Of a stretch of 16,845 bases of DNA, positions 7,072 through 14,205 are shown piece by piece. Numbering within the stretch: position 1 is the stretch's first letter; each line of letters opens with the position of its first letter. Origin of the DNA: Pseudomonadota bacterium (GTDB lineage: Bacteria; Pseudomonadota; Gammaproteobacteria; Steroidobacterales; Steroidobacteraceae); contig JAEZCR010000058.1 in the NCBI GenBank assembly GCA_023433465.1, positions 1 to 16,845 of the forward strand, in the 5' to 3' direction. The position numbers and the translations under genes are program-made. The notes beneath the pieces are model-generated. The model searched no databases, had not been told where the DNA came from, and was given only the letters and a program-made list of their open reading frames with translations.

Positions 7072-7698
7072 TCAGGCCAGCCCGGCTTTCTTCAACGCCT
7101 CGATCGGCGGCCCGTCGAATCTCTCGAGCGGCACGTTTCCGGTGTACCCGATGTCCTTCATGCCGATCGGCGTCGTGTAGAACCCGCCGGCGGTGAGATC
7201 GCGGAACTTCGCGAAGAAGTTCGCGGCCGTCGCGAATTGCGGCGCTGCCCTGGCGGCCGAGCAGATGTCGTCGGCGATCGCCGCGCGCTGCGCATCGCTC
7301 ACCGCGTGAAACGCCTCGCCGAACCGCTTCCGCGATTCATCGTCGATCCACGCGAGGCCCGCGAGCACGATCTCGCGATCCCCGCGCTGCTGCGGATACG
7401 GCGCGCTGATCCACTCGTCGATGAAATCCACCACGCCCACGGCCGAGGCGGCCGGCGAGACATCGTCGGCCGGGATAATGAGATCGCACAGCGCGGCGGT
7501 AGTCAGTCGGGCGCTGTCCGAAAGCGTGAGGGGCCAGGGCCCGCCCGGCTTCCACTCCTTCACGAGATCCGGGTCCGTGCCGTAACCGGCCTGGTTCGGC
7601 GCGACGTCGCGCGCGAGCGCCTCACCCGCCTGCAGCCGCAAAGACTGCGTCGCTGCGGCGACGGCCAGCATCCACTTGATCGAGGTGCGCCGGTCCAT
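7072..7698 (-). CDS. Gluconate 2-dehydrogenase subunit 3-type small subunit with Tat signal
   Basis: This is the partner subunit of GMC-type periplasmic dehydrogenases (gluconate 2-dehydrogenase subunit 3 family). In characterised relatives it is exported by Tat and helps carry the large subunit across. From the ATG at 7698 it has 208 residues. A twin-arginine leader (MDRRTSIKWML, then an Ala-rich segment) is followed by the family stretch LIIPADDVSP (73-82), VVDFIDEW (89-96) and, near the end, TAGGFYTTPIG (169-179). The ATG lies 2 nt after the stop of the large-subunit gene, with an AGGA ribosome site inside that gene. An upstream extension to 7800 is possible but would put 34 extra residues before the Tat signal. 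Confidence 0.88.
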   Translation of the reverse strand: MDRRTSIKWMLAVAAATQSLRLQAGEALARDVAPNQAGYGTDPDLVKEWKPGGPWPLTLSDSARLTTAALCDLIIPADDVSPAASAVGVVDFIDEWISAPYPQQRGDREIVLAGLAWIDDESRKRFGEAFHAVSDAQRAAIADDICSAARAAPQFATAANFFAKFRDLTAGGFYTTPIGMKDIGYTGNVPLERFDGPPIEALKKAGLA

Positions 7699-7700
7699 GT

Positions 7701-9482
7701 TCAGACTTCCTTCCGCTTCATCAGCGCGAGCATGTGATCCGACGCGCGCCAGGCCAGCGCCATGATCGTGAGCGTCGGATTCTTGTCGGCGTTGGAGCAA
7801 AGCGTCGCGCCGTCCGTGATGAACAGGTTCTTCATGTCCCAGGTCTGGCCGTAGCTGTTCGTCACGGAGTTCTTCGGATCGTTGCCCATGATCGCGCCGC
7901 CGACTTCGTGAATGATCACCCCGCCCTGCTTGATCGCCTTCCCGCCCGCCTGCGGCTTGCGCGGCAGCCGGCCGCCCATCGCCTCGATGATTTCCGCGCC
8001 CATCTTCTCCATGTGCGCGGCCTGCCCGATCTCATGCGGCGACCACTTCCAGTGAAAGCGCAGCACGGGAATCCCGAAACGATCCTTCACGTTCGGATCG
8101 AGCTCGGCGTAGCAGTCCTCGTTCGGGATCATCTCGCCGCGGCCCGAGAACCAGACGAACGAACCGTAATATCGGCGCGCGTCTTCCTTGAACTTGCGGC
8201 CGTACGAACCACCCGTCAGCCATTCGAGCCCGGACGCCGTGCCCATCTCCGGCATGCGCCGTCCGCCGCCGAATTCGAAGTGATAGCCGCGCGCGAAGCC
8301 GAGCTTCCCGGCGAGCTGTTCCTTGTACAGCCACCACGGCGAATACAGGTGTCCGAAGTCCGCGCCGTCCTCGTTGTGCAGCGGCATGTTCTCGAGCAGC
8401 GGCACCTGGCCGCCGATGCCGGCGCCCACCGTGTCCATGATGTATTTGCCGACCTTGCCGCTCGAGTTCGCGACGCCGGAATTGAGCAGGATGCGCACGG
8501 ACTCGAGCGCGCTCGCGGCCAGCACGACGATGCGCGCCTTCACGCGATGCTCGGCGCCCGTCTTGCGGTCGATGTAGATGACGCCTTCGGCCTGTCCGTC
8601 CTTGCGCTTCGTGACCGCGCGCACCATCGCGTCGGTGACGATGTCCAGGTTGCCCGTGTCGAGCGCGGGCGGAATGTGCACCGTGGTCGACTGGTAGTTA
8701 GCGCGGATGGAGCAGCCGCGGCCGCAGGGCGTCGCCCAGAAACACGCCGTGCGCTTTTCCATGTCCGCCGCGAGGATGGCCTGCGCCTTCGCGTTGCCCG
8801 GATGCAGCAGCTTCGGCAGCCGCTTGTGATCGAGGCGCGTGGTGAGCACCGCGCGATGCATCGGAATGACGGGTACGCCGAGACGACCCGCGCGCTGCTG
8901 GATCAGCAGGTCGCTTACTCGTGGCTTCGGCGGCGGCAGCAACACACCCTTCGACGAGCGCGGCGTGTTCTCGAGATCCTCGTCGCCGCCGTACACACCG
9001 ATGAGCATCTCGACCTTGTCGTAGTACGGCGCGAGATCCGGGTAGTCGAGCGGCCAGTCGAAACCGAGCCCGTCGCGCGTGCGCGGCTTGAAGTCGTACG
9101 CGCCGTTGCGCAGAGAGATGCGGCCCCAGTGGTTCGTGCGGCCGCCGAGCATGCGCGCCCGCCACCACTGGAACTGGCGCGCCGGATCGTCCGAGGCGCT
9201 CGTGTAGGGTTCGCCCGGAACCTGCCAGCCGCCATCGATGGTGGCGTCCCAGAACCCGAAGGGTTTCTCCGGGGTACCCGCGCCGCGCAGGGGCGCGTCG
9301 GCGCTGGTCTGCATCATCGGGGTCTCGACCGCGGGCTCGTAGCGCCGGCCGGCCTCGAGCATGAGGACCCTGGCGCCCTCCATGGTCAGCGTGTAGGCCG
9401 TCTGGCCGCCCGCCGCCCCGGATCCCACCACGATTACGTCATATGCGTTCTTGTCGGCGTCGCCGGCGGAAATGAATGGCAT
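7701..9482 (-). CDS. GMC family FAD-dependent oxidoreductase (large dehydrogenase subunit)
   Basis: This is an FAD enzyme of the glucose-methanol-choline family, related to periplasmic gluconate, sorbitol and glycoside dehydrogenases. Counting from the ATG at 9482 it has 593 residues; an ATG at 9521 would add 13. The FAD-binding VVGSGAAGG is near 18-26, with LEAG at 42-45, and the family stretch GGRTNHWGRISLR follows. The likely catalytic pair is His525 (VIIHEVGG) and Asn568 (DKNPTL) near the C-terminus. There is no export signal, so it probably travels with the Tat-signalled small subunit encoded 2 nt downstream. No cytochrome c partner is in the window. The substrate cannot be told; a sugar, sugar acid or glycoside C3-OH is likely. 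Confidence 0.92.
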   Translation of the reverse strand: MPFISAGDADKNAYDVIVVGSGAAGGQTAYTLTMEGARVLMLEAGRRYEPAVETPMMQTSADAPLRGAGTPEKPFGFWDATIDGGWQVPGEPYTSASDDPARQFQWWRARMLGGRTNHWGRISLRNGAYDFKPRTRDGLGFDWPLDYPDLAPYYDKVEMLIGVYGGDEDLENTPRSSKGVLLPPPKPRVSDLLIQQRAGRLGVPVIPMHRAVLTTRLDHKRLPKLLHPGNAKAQAILAADMEKRTACFWATPCGRGCSIRANYQSTTVHIPPALDTGNLDIVTDAMVRAVTKRKDGQAEGVIYIDRKTGAEHRVKARIVVLAASALESVRILLNSGVANSSGKVGKYIMDTVGAGIGGQVPLLENMPLHNEDGADFGHLYSPWWLYKEQLAGKLGFARGYHFEFGGGRRMPEMGTASGLEWLTGGSYGRKFKEDARRYYGSFVWFSGRGEMIPNEDCYAELDPNVKDRFGIPVLRFHWKWSPHEIGQAAHMEKMGAEIIEAMGGRLPRKPQAGGKAIKQGGVIIHEVGGAIMGNDPKNSVTNSYGQTWDMKNLFITDGATLCSNADKNPTLTIMALAWRASDHMLALMKRKEV

Positions 9483-9596
9483 GGTGGGCCCGATTCTAGG
9501 TGCGGTGATGCGCGGAGTCATAGACGAAAGCTATGCGAGGGTCCGCTAGGCTCCGGGCATCTTCTATAGACCGGCTAAGCCGGCGAACCCACACCC
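9483..9596. promoter_or_regulatory. Divergent intergenic region between the GMC operon and the ABC operon
   Basis: These 114 nt separate two outward-pointing operons and should hold both promoters. The palindrome TCTATAG(A) at 9563-9570 could serve as a -10 on either strand, but no good -35 stands at 17 nt from it. A small inverted repeat, CCGGC-TAA-GCCGG, lies at 9571-9583, just before the GTG at 9597. No operator is recognised. Confidence 0.3.
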
Positions 9597-10625
9597 GTGA
9601 GCGTCATCCTCAATCGCCGTCACCTCATCCAGGGCGCCATGGCCGCGGCGTTGCCGCTGTCGTTCGGCGGCTGCTCTTCGGGCGGCGCGAATGGCGGGGC
9701 GCTCGAGGTGGGTGGATTGCCGGTGACCTGCAATCTCACGCTGCCCGTGGCCTGCGTGGGGAAGAATCGCGCCATCGAGCAGGGCCAGTCGGCGAACGAG
9801 TTTCGCTACTCGTACAGCAAGTACAGCGGTTGGCCGGAGATCAAGGAATCGCTGATGGCGGGGCGCATCCAGGCGGGCTACATGCTCGCGCCGCTGGTCA
9901 TGGACCTCGCAGACAAGAAGATCCCCGTGAAGATCGTGTCGTTGGGTCATCGCTCGGGCGCGGTGATCATGGTCAAGACGGATTCGCCGTACCAGAAATT
10001 CGCGGATCTCAAGGGCAAGCGCGTTGCGATCCCGAGCCGCTTCGCGGTGGACTTCCTGTTCCTGCGAAAGATGCTCGAGCGCGAGAATCTGTCGCCGGAC
10101 CAATTCGAGATCGTGGAGATGCCGCCGCCCGACATGCCGGCCGCGCTGTATGCCGACGCGGTCGACGCGTACTGCACGGGCGAACCCTTCGGCGCGGCCG
10201 CGCAGAGCGCGGGTTACGCGCGCGTGCTGCGCATGACGCGCGACGAATGGCGCAACTACATCTGCTGCTGTCTCACCGTGCGCGAGGAGCTCATCCAGTC
10301 GCAGCCCGAGATGGTCCAGGACCTGGTGAACCAGATCCAGGGCGCGGGCAGCTGGCTCGACGAGAGCAAGGCGAATCGCGACAAGGCGGTGACGATCGCT
10401 TCCGGCCGCAGCTTCTTCAACCAGGATCCGAAGATCCTGCAGTTCGTGATGGAGAACCCGACGGACCGCGTGACATACGGCGACCTGCGCATGATCCCCG
10501 AGGAATTCGACGACCTCATGCAGCTGTCGATCCAGGCGGGCACGATCAAGCACCCGATACCGTACGAGAAATACATCGACGACAGCTTCGTGAAGAAGGC
10601 GCAGGCGGCGCCCATGCCCATATGA
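9597..10625 (+). CDS. NrtA/SsuA-type ABC transporter substrate-binding protein
   Basis: This is a periplasmic binding protein of the NMT1/NrtA/SsuA superfamily, 342 residues. The leader has a twin-arginine stretch (NRRHLIQG, 6-13), an Ala-rich core and FGGC with Cys26, a weak lipobox; it may be Tat-exported, lipid-anchored or both. DLKGKRVAIPSR (137-148) and DAYCTGEPFGA (190-200) match the two conserved blocks of NrtA-like proteins. Cysteines are notable: Cys45, Cys53, Cys193 and three in a row (223-225). The GTG at 9597 keeps the twin arginine. The TGA overlaps the SCO gene start by four bases. The ligand is unknown; the copper-protein genes downstream argue against assuming nitrate or sulfonate. 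Confidence 0.87.
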   Translation: MSVILNRRHLIQGAMAAALPLSFGGCSSGGANGGALEVGGLPVTCNLTLPVACVGKNRAIEQGQSANEFRYSYSKYSGWPEIKESLMAGRIQAGYMLAPLVMDLADKKIPVKIVSLGHRSGAVIMVKTDSPYQKFADLKGKRVAIPSRFAVDFLFLRKMLERENLSPDQFEIVEMPPPDMPAALYADAVDAYCTGEPFGAAAQSAGYARVLRMTRDEWRNYICCCLTVREELIQSQPEMVQDLVNQIQGAGSWLDESKANRDKAVTIASGRSFFNQDPKILQFVMENPTDRVTYGDLRMIPEEFDDLMQLSIQAGTIKHPIPYEKYIDDSFVKKAQAAPMPI

Positions 10626-11218
10626 AGAAGACACTCCTTCCGCTGGTGATGATGTTGGCGGCCTCGTTGTCGCTCGCCGAACCGGCCGCGAAGTCCGCGG
10701 CGCAGCCCGAGCTCAAGGCGGGCACGTTGAGTCCGGTCATGCAGGCGCCGGAACTGAAACTGCAGGGCACCGACGGCCGGCCGCTCGACCTCGCCAGCTA
10801 CCGCGGCAAGGTGGTGATGCTGGCATTCGGGTTCAGCTCGTGCGGCGAGGTCTGCCCGATCACGCTGGCGACGCTCGCGGGCGCACGCCGCAAGCTCGGA
10901 CCCGAGGCCGAGGGTGTGCAGGTGGTGTACGTAACGGTGGACCCGGAACGCGACACCGCGGAGCGCATGAAGAAATATCTCGGCGCGTTCGATCCCACGT
11001 TCGTCGGCGGCGTGGGCACGCCGGAGCAGATCGACGCCGCGCAGAAGCGCTACGGCATCTCGTCGAAGAAGATCACGGCTTCCGATGGCGGCTACACCAT
11101 CGGCCATTCATCGTCCATCTACCTGATCGACCGCCAGGGCGGTCTGCGCGCGGTGATGCCCTACGGCCGCAGCGCCGACGATTTCGTGCATGACCTTCGC
11201 ATCCTGCTGCGCTCATGA
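10622..11218 (+). CDS. SCO1/SenC family copper chaperone
   Basis: SCO proteins are thioredoxin-fold periplasmic proteins that bind copper and help load the CuA centre of cytochrome oxidase or handle thiol redox. The 198-residue protein has an N-terminal signal segment (about 1-19). Its copper site is complete: CGEVC with Cys74 and Cys78, and His162 in GHSSSIYLID. VTVDPERDT (104-112) is a further family mark. Start and stop both overlap neighbours by ATGA (10622-10625 and 11215-11218), so it is made together with the binding protein and the cupredoxin. Placement inside an ABC operon is unusual. It could also serve the coxBA oxidase about 10 kb away. Confidence 0.93.
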   Translation: MKKTLLPLVMMLAASLSLAEPAAKSAAQPELKAGTLSPVMQAPELKLQGTDGRPLDLASYRGKVVMLAFGFSSCGEVCPITLATLAGARRKLGPEAEGVQVVYVTVDPERDTAERMKKYLGAFDPTFVGGVGTPEQIDAAQKRYGISSKKITASDGGYTIGHSSSIYLIDRQGGLRAVMPYGRSADDFVHDLRILLRS

Positions 11219-11634
11219 GCCGGCGGAAGTGGTGGATCGCGGCGGCGCTGACGCCGTTGCTCGCGCTCGTCGCCTGGGCCGGCTTCGCGCCCATCGAGCC
11301 CGACACGCGCGAGGAGCTGTTCGAGATCCCGCGCGGCACCTACGCGCGGCGCGCCGCCGGCGATCTCGTGGACATACTGCCGTCGACCATCACACTGACG
11401 CTGGGCGTGAACGACGTGCTGCTGCTGCGCAACCTCGACGAGGTGCCGCAGCAGTTCGGCCCGACCATCCTGATGCCGGGACAGAGTTTCCGGCTGCCGT
11501 TCGAAGTGGCATCCGAGAACTATTTCGATTGCACGGCGCACTCGAGCGGGCAGATGGTGGTGATCGTGGAAGAAGAGCCGGTATGGCCCTGGCAGAAGAT
11601 CCGCTGGCGCCTGCGGCATTGGCTGAATAGTTAG
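11215..11634 (+). CDS. Membrane-anchored cupredoxin-like protein with altered copper site
   Basis: This is a 139-residue protein with one N-terminal membrane anchor (about 6-24) and a periplasmic beta-rich domain. CTAHSSGQM at 106-114 fits the cupredoxin ligand loop C-x2-H-x4-M (Cys106, His109, Met114). The usual first histidine, expected after an N-x-D-x-x-P stretch, appears to be replaced: NLDEVPQQFGP (73-83) has Gln79 where His is normal. This would give a three-ligand or open copper site. The C-terminal tail is Trp/Arg-rich (WPWQKIRWRLRHW). It starts within the SCO stop codon and ends 19 nt before the permease. A role passing copper or electrons between the SCO protein and the ABC binding protein is inferred. 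Confidence 0.75.
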   Translation: MSRRKWWIAAALTPLLALVAWAGFAPIEPDTREELFEIPRGTYARRAAGDLVDILPSTITLTLGVNDVLLLRNLDEVPQQFGPTILMPGQSFRLPFEVASENYFDCTAHSSGQMVVIVEEEPVWPWQKIRWRLRHWLNS

Positions 11635-11653
11635 GACGGGGGACAAGAACAAG

Positions 11654-12412
11654 ATGAAAGGTCTCAGGCATTCATTGCCGTCGATCGTCGTCGCGGCGGT
11701 GCTCGTGGCGGTGTGGTGGATCACGGTGGTCGTCACGAAGAGCGTGATCTTCCCGACGCCCGCCAAGGTGGTCGAGGGCACGCTGGAGCTCGCGAAGGAC
11801 GGCAGTCTCTGGGAGCACATCGGCTCGTCGCTGATGCGCGTGGGCTCGGGATTCGGCCTCGCGGTGTTGCTGGCCGTTCCGCTCGGCCTCTGGATGGGCC
11901 GCGTGCACGGCGCATTCGTCACGATGAATCCCATCTTCCAGATCCTGCGCCCGATCTCGCCGATCGCCTGGATCCCGATCGCCATCCTCTGGTTCGGCGT
12001 GGGCAACGCCTCGGCTATCTACCTCATCTTCATAGCCTCGGTGTTCCCGATGATCGTGCAGACCACCGTCGGCGTGCACACCATCGAGAAACGCTTCCTG
12101 CGCGCCGCGGACAACTTCGACGTGCCGCGCGGCAAGTTCTTCTTCCAGGTGATCCTGCCGGCGTCGTTGCCGCAGATCATCACCGGCATGCGCATCGGTC
12201 TCGGCGTGGCCTGGCTCGTGGTGGTGGCCGCGGAAATGATCGCGCTGCGCTCGGGCCTGGGCTACATGATCATGGACGCGCGCAACGCCGGCAATCGCTA
12301 CGACCTCGTGATCGCCGGCATGATCATCATCGGCCTCATCGGCCTCGCACTGGACGGCATCACGCGCCTGCTCGAAGGCATGAAGATCGTGAGGTGGCGT
12401 TATGCCCACTGA
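11654..12412 (+). CDS. ABC transporter permease (SsuC/NrtB/TauC type)
   Basis: This is a 252-residue inner-membrane permease of the nitrate/sulfonate/taurine-type ABC importers. About six helices are visible (roughly 8-28, 63-83, 100-116, 119-140, 183-199 and 217-237). The cytoplasmic EAA loop, which contacts the ATPase, runs from about 151 to 181 (AADNFDVPRG ... LPASLPQIITGMRIG). FPTPAKVVEG near 33-42 is typical of the family. A GGGGGA-like ribosome site lies 10 nt before the ATG. The 3' end overlaps the ATPase gene by 11 nt. The substrate cannot be inferred from the permease alone. Confidence 0.93.
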   Translation: MKGLRHSLPSIVVAAVLVAVWWITVVVTKSVIFPTPAKVVEGTLELAKDGSLWEHIGSSLMRVGSGFGLAVLLAVPLGLWMGRVHGAFVTMNPIFQILRPISPIAWIPIAILWFGVGNASAIYLIFIASVFPMIVQTTVGVHTIEKRFLRAADNFDVPRGKFFFQVILPASLPQIITGMRIGLGVAWLVVVAAEMIALRSGLGYMIMDARNAGNRYDLVIAGMIIIGLIGLALDGITRLLEGMKIVRWRYAH

Positions 12413-13166
12413 TGACGCTGTTCCAAAGATCTCGCTGCAGGGCGTGCGCAAGTCCTTCGAGAAGGACGGTCACCCGCTGGAGGTGATCTCCGATCTCACC
12501 TTCGACGTGCGCGACAGCGAGTTCGTCGCCATTGTCGGGCCTTCCGGGTGCGGCAAGACCACGCTGATGAACATCATCAGCGGCTTCCTGCAGCCGGACA
12601 CGGGCGCCGTGCTCATCGACGGCAAGCCGCGCACCGAACCCAACAAGAAGGGCATCCTGATCACGCAGCAGGGCTCGGTCTTCCCGTGGCTCACCGTGCG
12701 GCAGAACCTGCTGTTCGGCCTGCCCGACGAGCTGCCCGAGCGCGAGCAGCTCGCGCACGAGTACGCCGATCTCGTCGGACTCAAGGGCTTCGAGAACAAC
12801 TATCCGAACGAACTCTCGGGCGGCATGCTCAAGCGCTGCGAAATCGCGCGTGCGCTCGTCGTGAAACCCGAGATCCTCTACATGGACGAGCCGTTCTCGG
12901 CGCTCGACGCGCTCATGAGCCTGCGCATGCAGAACGAACTGCTGCGCATCCTCGCGAAGGAGCGGCACACCGTCCTGCTGATCACGCACGACGTGGAAGA
13001 GGCCATTCACCTGGCGGACCGGATTCTCGTGCTGAGCCCGCGCCCCGCGAGGATCCAGGCATCGTTCGATGTCACGCTCCCGCATCCGCGCCGCGTGTCG
13101 AGTCCGGAAGCGCAGGCGCTGCGCGTGAAGATCCTCAAGGAACTGGGGGTCGAAGAAACCCCCTGA
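12402..13166 (+). CDS. ABC transporter ATP-binding protein (SsuB/NrtD/TauB type)
   Basis: This is the nucleotide-binding subunit that drives the permease encoded just upstream. All motifs are present in 254 residues: Walker A GPSGCGKTT (46-54), the Q-loop around Gln89-Gln90, signature LSGGM (138-142), Walker B ILYMDE (158-163), the D-loop SALD and H-loop His196. The signature is followed by LKRCEIARA rather than the more usual RQRVAIARA. The ATG at 12402, with GAGG upstream, lies inside the permease gene. A strong hairpin sits at the stop codon. Confidence 0.95.
   Translation: MPTDDAVPKISLQGVRKSFEKDGHPLEVISDLTFDVRDSEFVAIVGPSGCGKTTLMNIISGFLQPDTGAVLIDGKPRTEPNKKGILITQQGSVFPWLTVRQNLLFGLPDELPEREQLAHEYADLVGLKGFENNYPNELSGGMLKRCEIARALVVKPEILYMDEPFSALDALMSLRMQNELLRILAKERHTVLLITHDVEEAIHLADRILVLSPRPARIQASFDVTLPHPRRVSSPEAQALRVKILKELGVEETP
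13145..13163 (+). terminator. Hairpin at the end of the ABC operon, terminator-like without U-tract
   Basis: GGGGGT (13145-13150) and ACCCCC (13158-13163) form a perfect 6-bp stem with a 7-nt loop, ending right at the ATPase stop codon. A 14-nt GC palindrome follows at 13169-13182. No T-run is present, so it is not a classic intrinsic terminator. It could protect the mRNA end or slow transcription before the galactose genes. Confidence 0.35.
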
Positions 13167-13208
13167 TCGCCGCGCGCGCGGCTGGCTGTCGATGGACAAA
13201 CAGGATCG

Positions 13209-13248
13209 TTGAGACGAGGATTCGGGCCTGCCCAACATCCGGTCTCAA
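13209..13248. promoter_or_regulatory. Inverted repeat before the galactose cluster, possible operator
   Basis: TTGAGAC (13209-13215) is repeated inverted as GTCTCAA (13242-13248) with a 26-nt spacer. This places the half-sites 33 nt centre to centre, about three DNA turns, in the 86-nt gap before the galactose dehydrogenase gene. It might bind a regulator of the galactose genes. No regulator gene is in the window, and chance is not excluded. Confidence 0.3.
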
Positions 13249-13252
13249 AAAC

Positions 13253-14182
13253 ATGCCCCTGCGTCTAGGTCTCGTCGGTATCGGTAAGATCGCGTGCGAT
13301 CAGCACATTCCCGCGCTGCGCGCGGATGACAGGTTTCAGCTCGTCGCCTGCGCGAGCCGCAATGCGAAAGTGGATGGCGTGGCGAATTTTCCGGACATCG
13401 CCGCGATGCTCGCGGGCGTGCCGGACCTCGATTGCATTTCCATCTGCACGCCGCCACAGGCGCATTTCGAAGCCGCCCTGAACGCGCTGCGCGCGGGCAA
13501 ACACGTCATGCTCGAAAAACCGCCGGCCGCGACCACGCGCCAGATCGCGCTGCTCGCCGATGAAGCCGCGCGCCGCGGACGCACGCTGTTCCAGACCTGG
13601 CATTCGCGCTTCGCGGCCAGCGTCGATGCGGCGCGCGAGTGGCTGCGCACCCGCAGACTGACCCGCGGAAAAATCATCTGGAAGGAAGACGTTCACCACT
13701 GGCATCCGGGTCAGCGCTGGATCTGGGAGCCGGGCGGCTTCGGCGTGTTCGATCCGGGCATCAATGCGCTGTCGGTGCTGACCGAGGTGCTGGCCGACGA
13801 GGTGTGCGTCGAGAGCGGGCTGCTGGAATTTCCCGAGAACCAGCAGGCGCCGATCGCGGCGAACCTGATGCTCAGGACCACGGCGGGCGCAGCCATCGCG
13901 GCCGAGTTCGACTTCCGCCAGAAGGGCGAACAGAGCTGGGACATCGAGCTCGAGACGAACGACGGCCGGCTCAAACTATCCCGCGGCGGCGCCGGTCTAG
14001 AGATCGACGGGAAGATGATCGCCACGGACGAAAGCATGGCGGGCGAGTATCCGCGACTGTACGCGCGGTTCGCGGCCCTGTGCGCGGTGGGACGTTCGGA
14101 GGTGGACTGGCGGCCGTTCCAGCTCGTCGCAGACGCGTTCCTGATCGGCGAACGACGCATCGTCGGGCCACACCAGATCTGA
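13253..14182 (+). CDS. gal: D-galactose 1-dehydrogenase (Gfo/Idh/MocA family)
   Basis: This NAD(P)-dependent enzyme oxidises D-galactose to D-galactono-lactone, the first step of the De Ley-Doudoroff pathway. The 309-residue protein has the nucleotide-binding LGLVGIGKIA near residues 5-14. EKPP at 88-91 contains the family lysine. WKEDVHHWHPGQRWIWEPGG (143-162) and FDPGINALS (166-174) closely resemble, from memory, the Pseudomonas fluorescens galactose dehydrogenase. The open frame extends far upstream through the ATPase gene, but the ATG at 13253 fits the family start. dgoK and dgoA follow, which supports galactose over other sugars. The gap to dgoK is 23 nt. Confidence 0.88.
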   Translation: MPLRLGLVGIGKIACDQHIPALRADDRFQLVACASRNAKVDGVANFPDIAAMLAGVPDLDCISICTPPQAHFEAALNALRAGKHVMLEKPPAATTRQIALLADEAARRGRTLFQTWHSRFAASVDAAREWLRTRRLTRGKIIWKEDVHHWHPGQRWIWEPGGFGVFDPGINALSVLTEVLADEVCVESGLLEFPENQQAPIAANLMLRTTAGAAIAAEFDFRQKGEQSWDIELETNDGRLKLSRGGAGLEIDGKMIATDESMAGEYPRLYARFAALCAVGRSEVDWRPFQLVADAFLIGERRIVGPHQI

Positions 14183-14205
14183 ATCGACATCCGCATGTAC
14201 GTGCC

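Noticed and set aside
7734..9569. 611-codon open frame on the plus strand opposite the GMC oxidoreductase
   Set aside because: Its translation is rich in Arg, Ala, Val and His without any family motif. It is the typical antisense shadow of a high-GC gene whose own product has complete FAD and catalytic motifs.
9533..10621. Upstream extension of the SCO frame running through the binding-protein gene
   Set aside because: The part before 10622 has no domain and overlaps a clear binding protein. The SCO signal peptide begins at the ATG at 10622.
9597..13166. Naming the ABC transporter a nitrate or sulfonate importer
   Set aside because: The families do not by themselves fix the ligand, and the copper-protein partners make the default annotation unsafe.
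12548..13252. Upstream extension of the galactose dehydrogenase frame through the ATPase gene
   Set aside because: It is Arg-rich noise in a shifted frame. The Rossmann start of the dehydrogenase fits the ATG at 13253.
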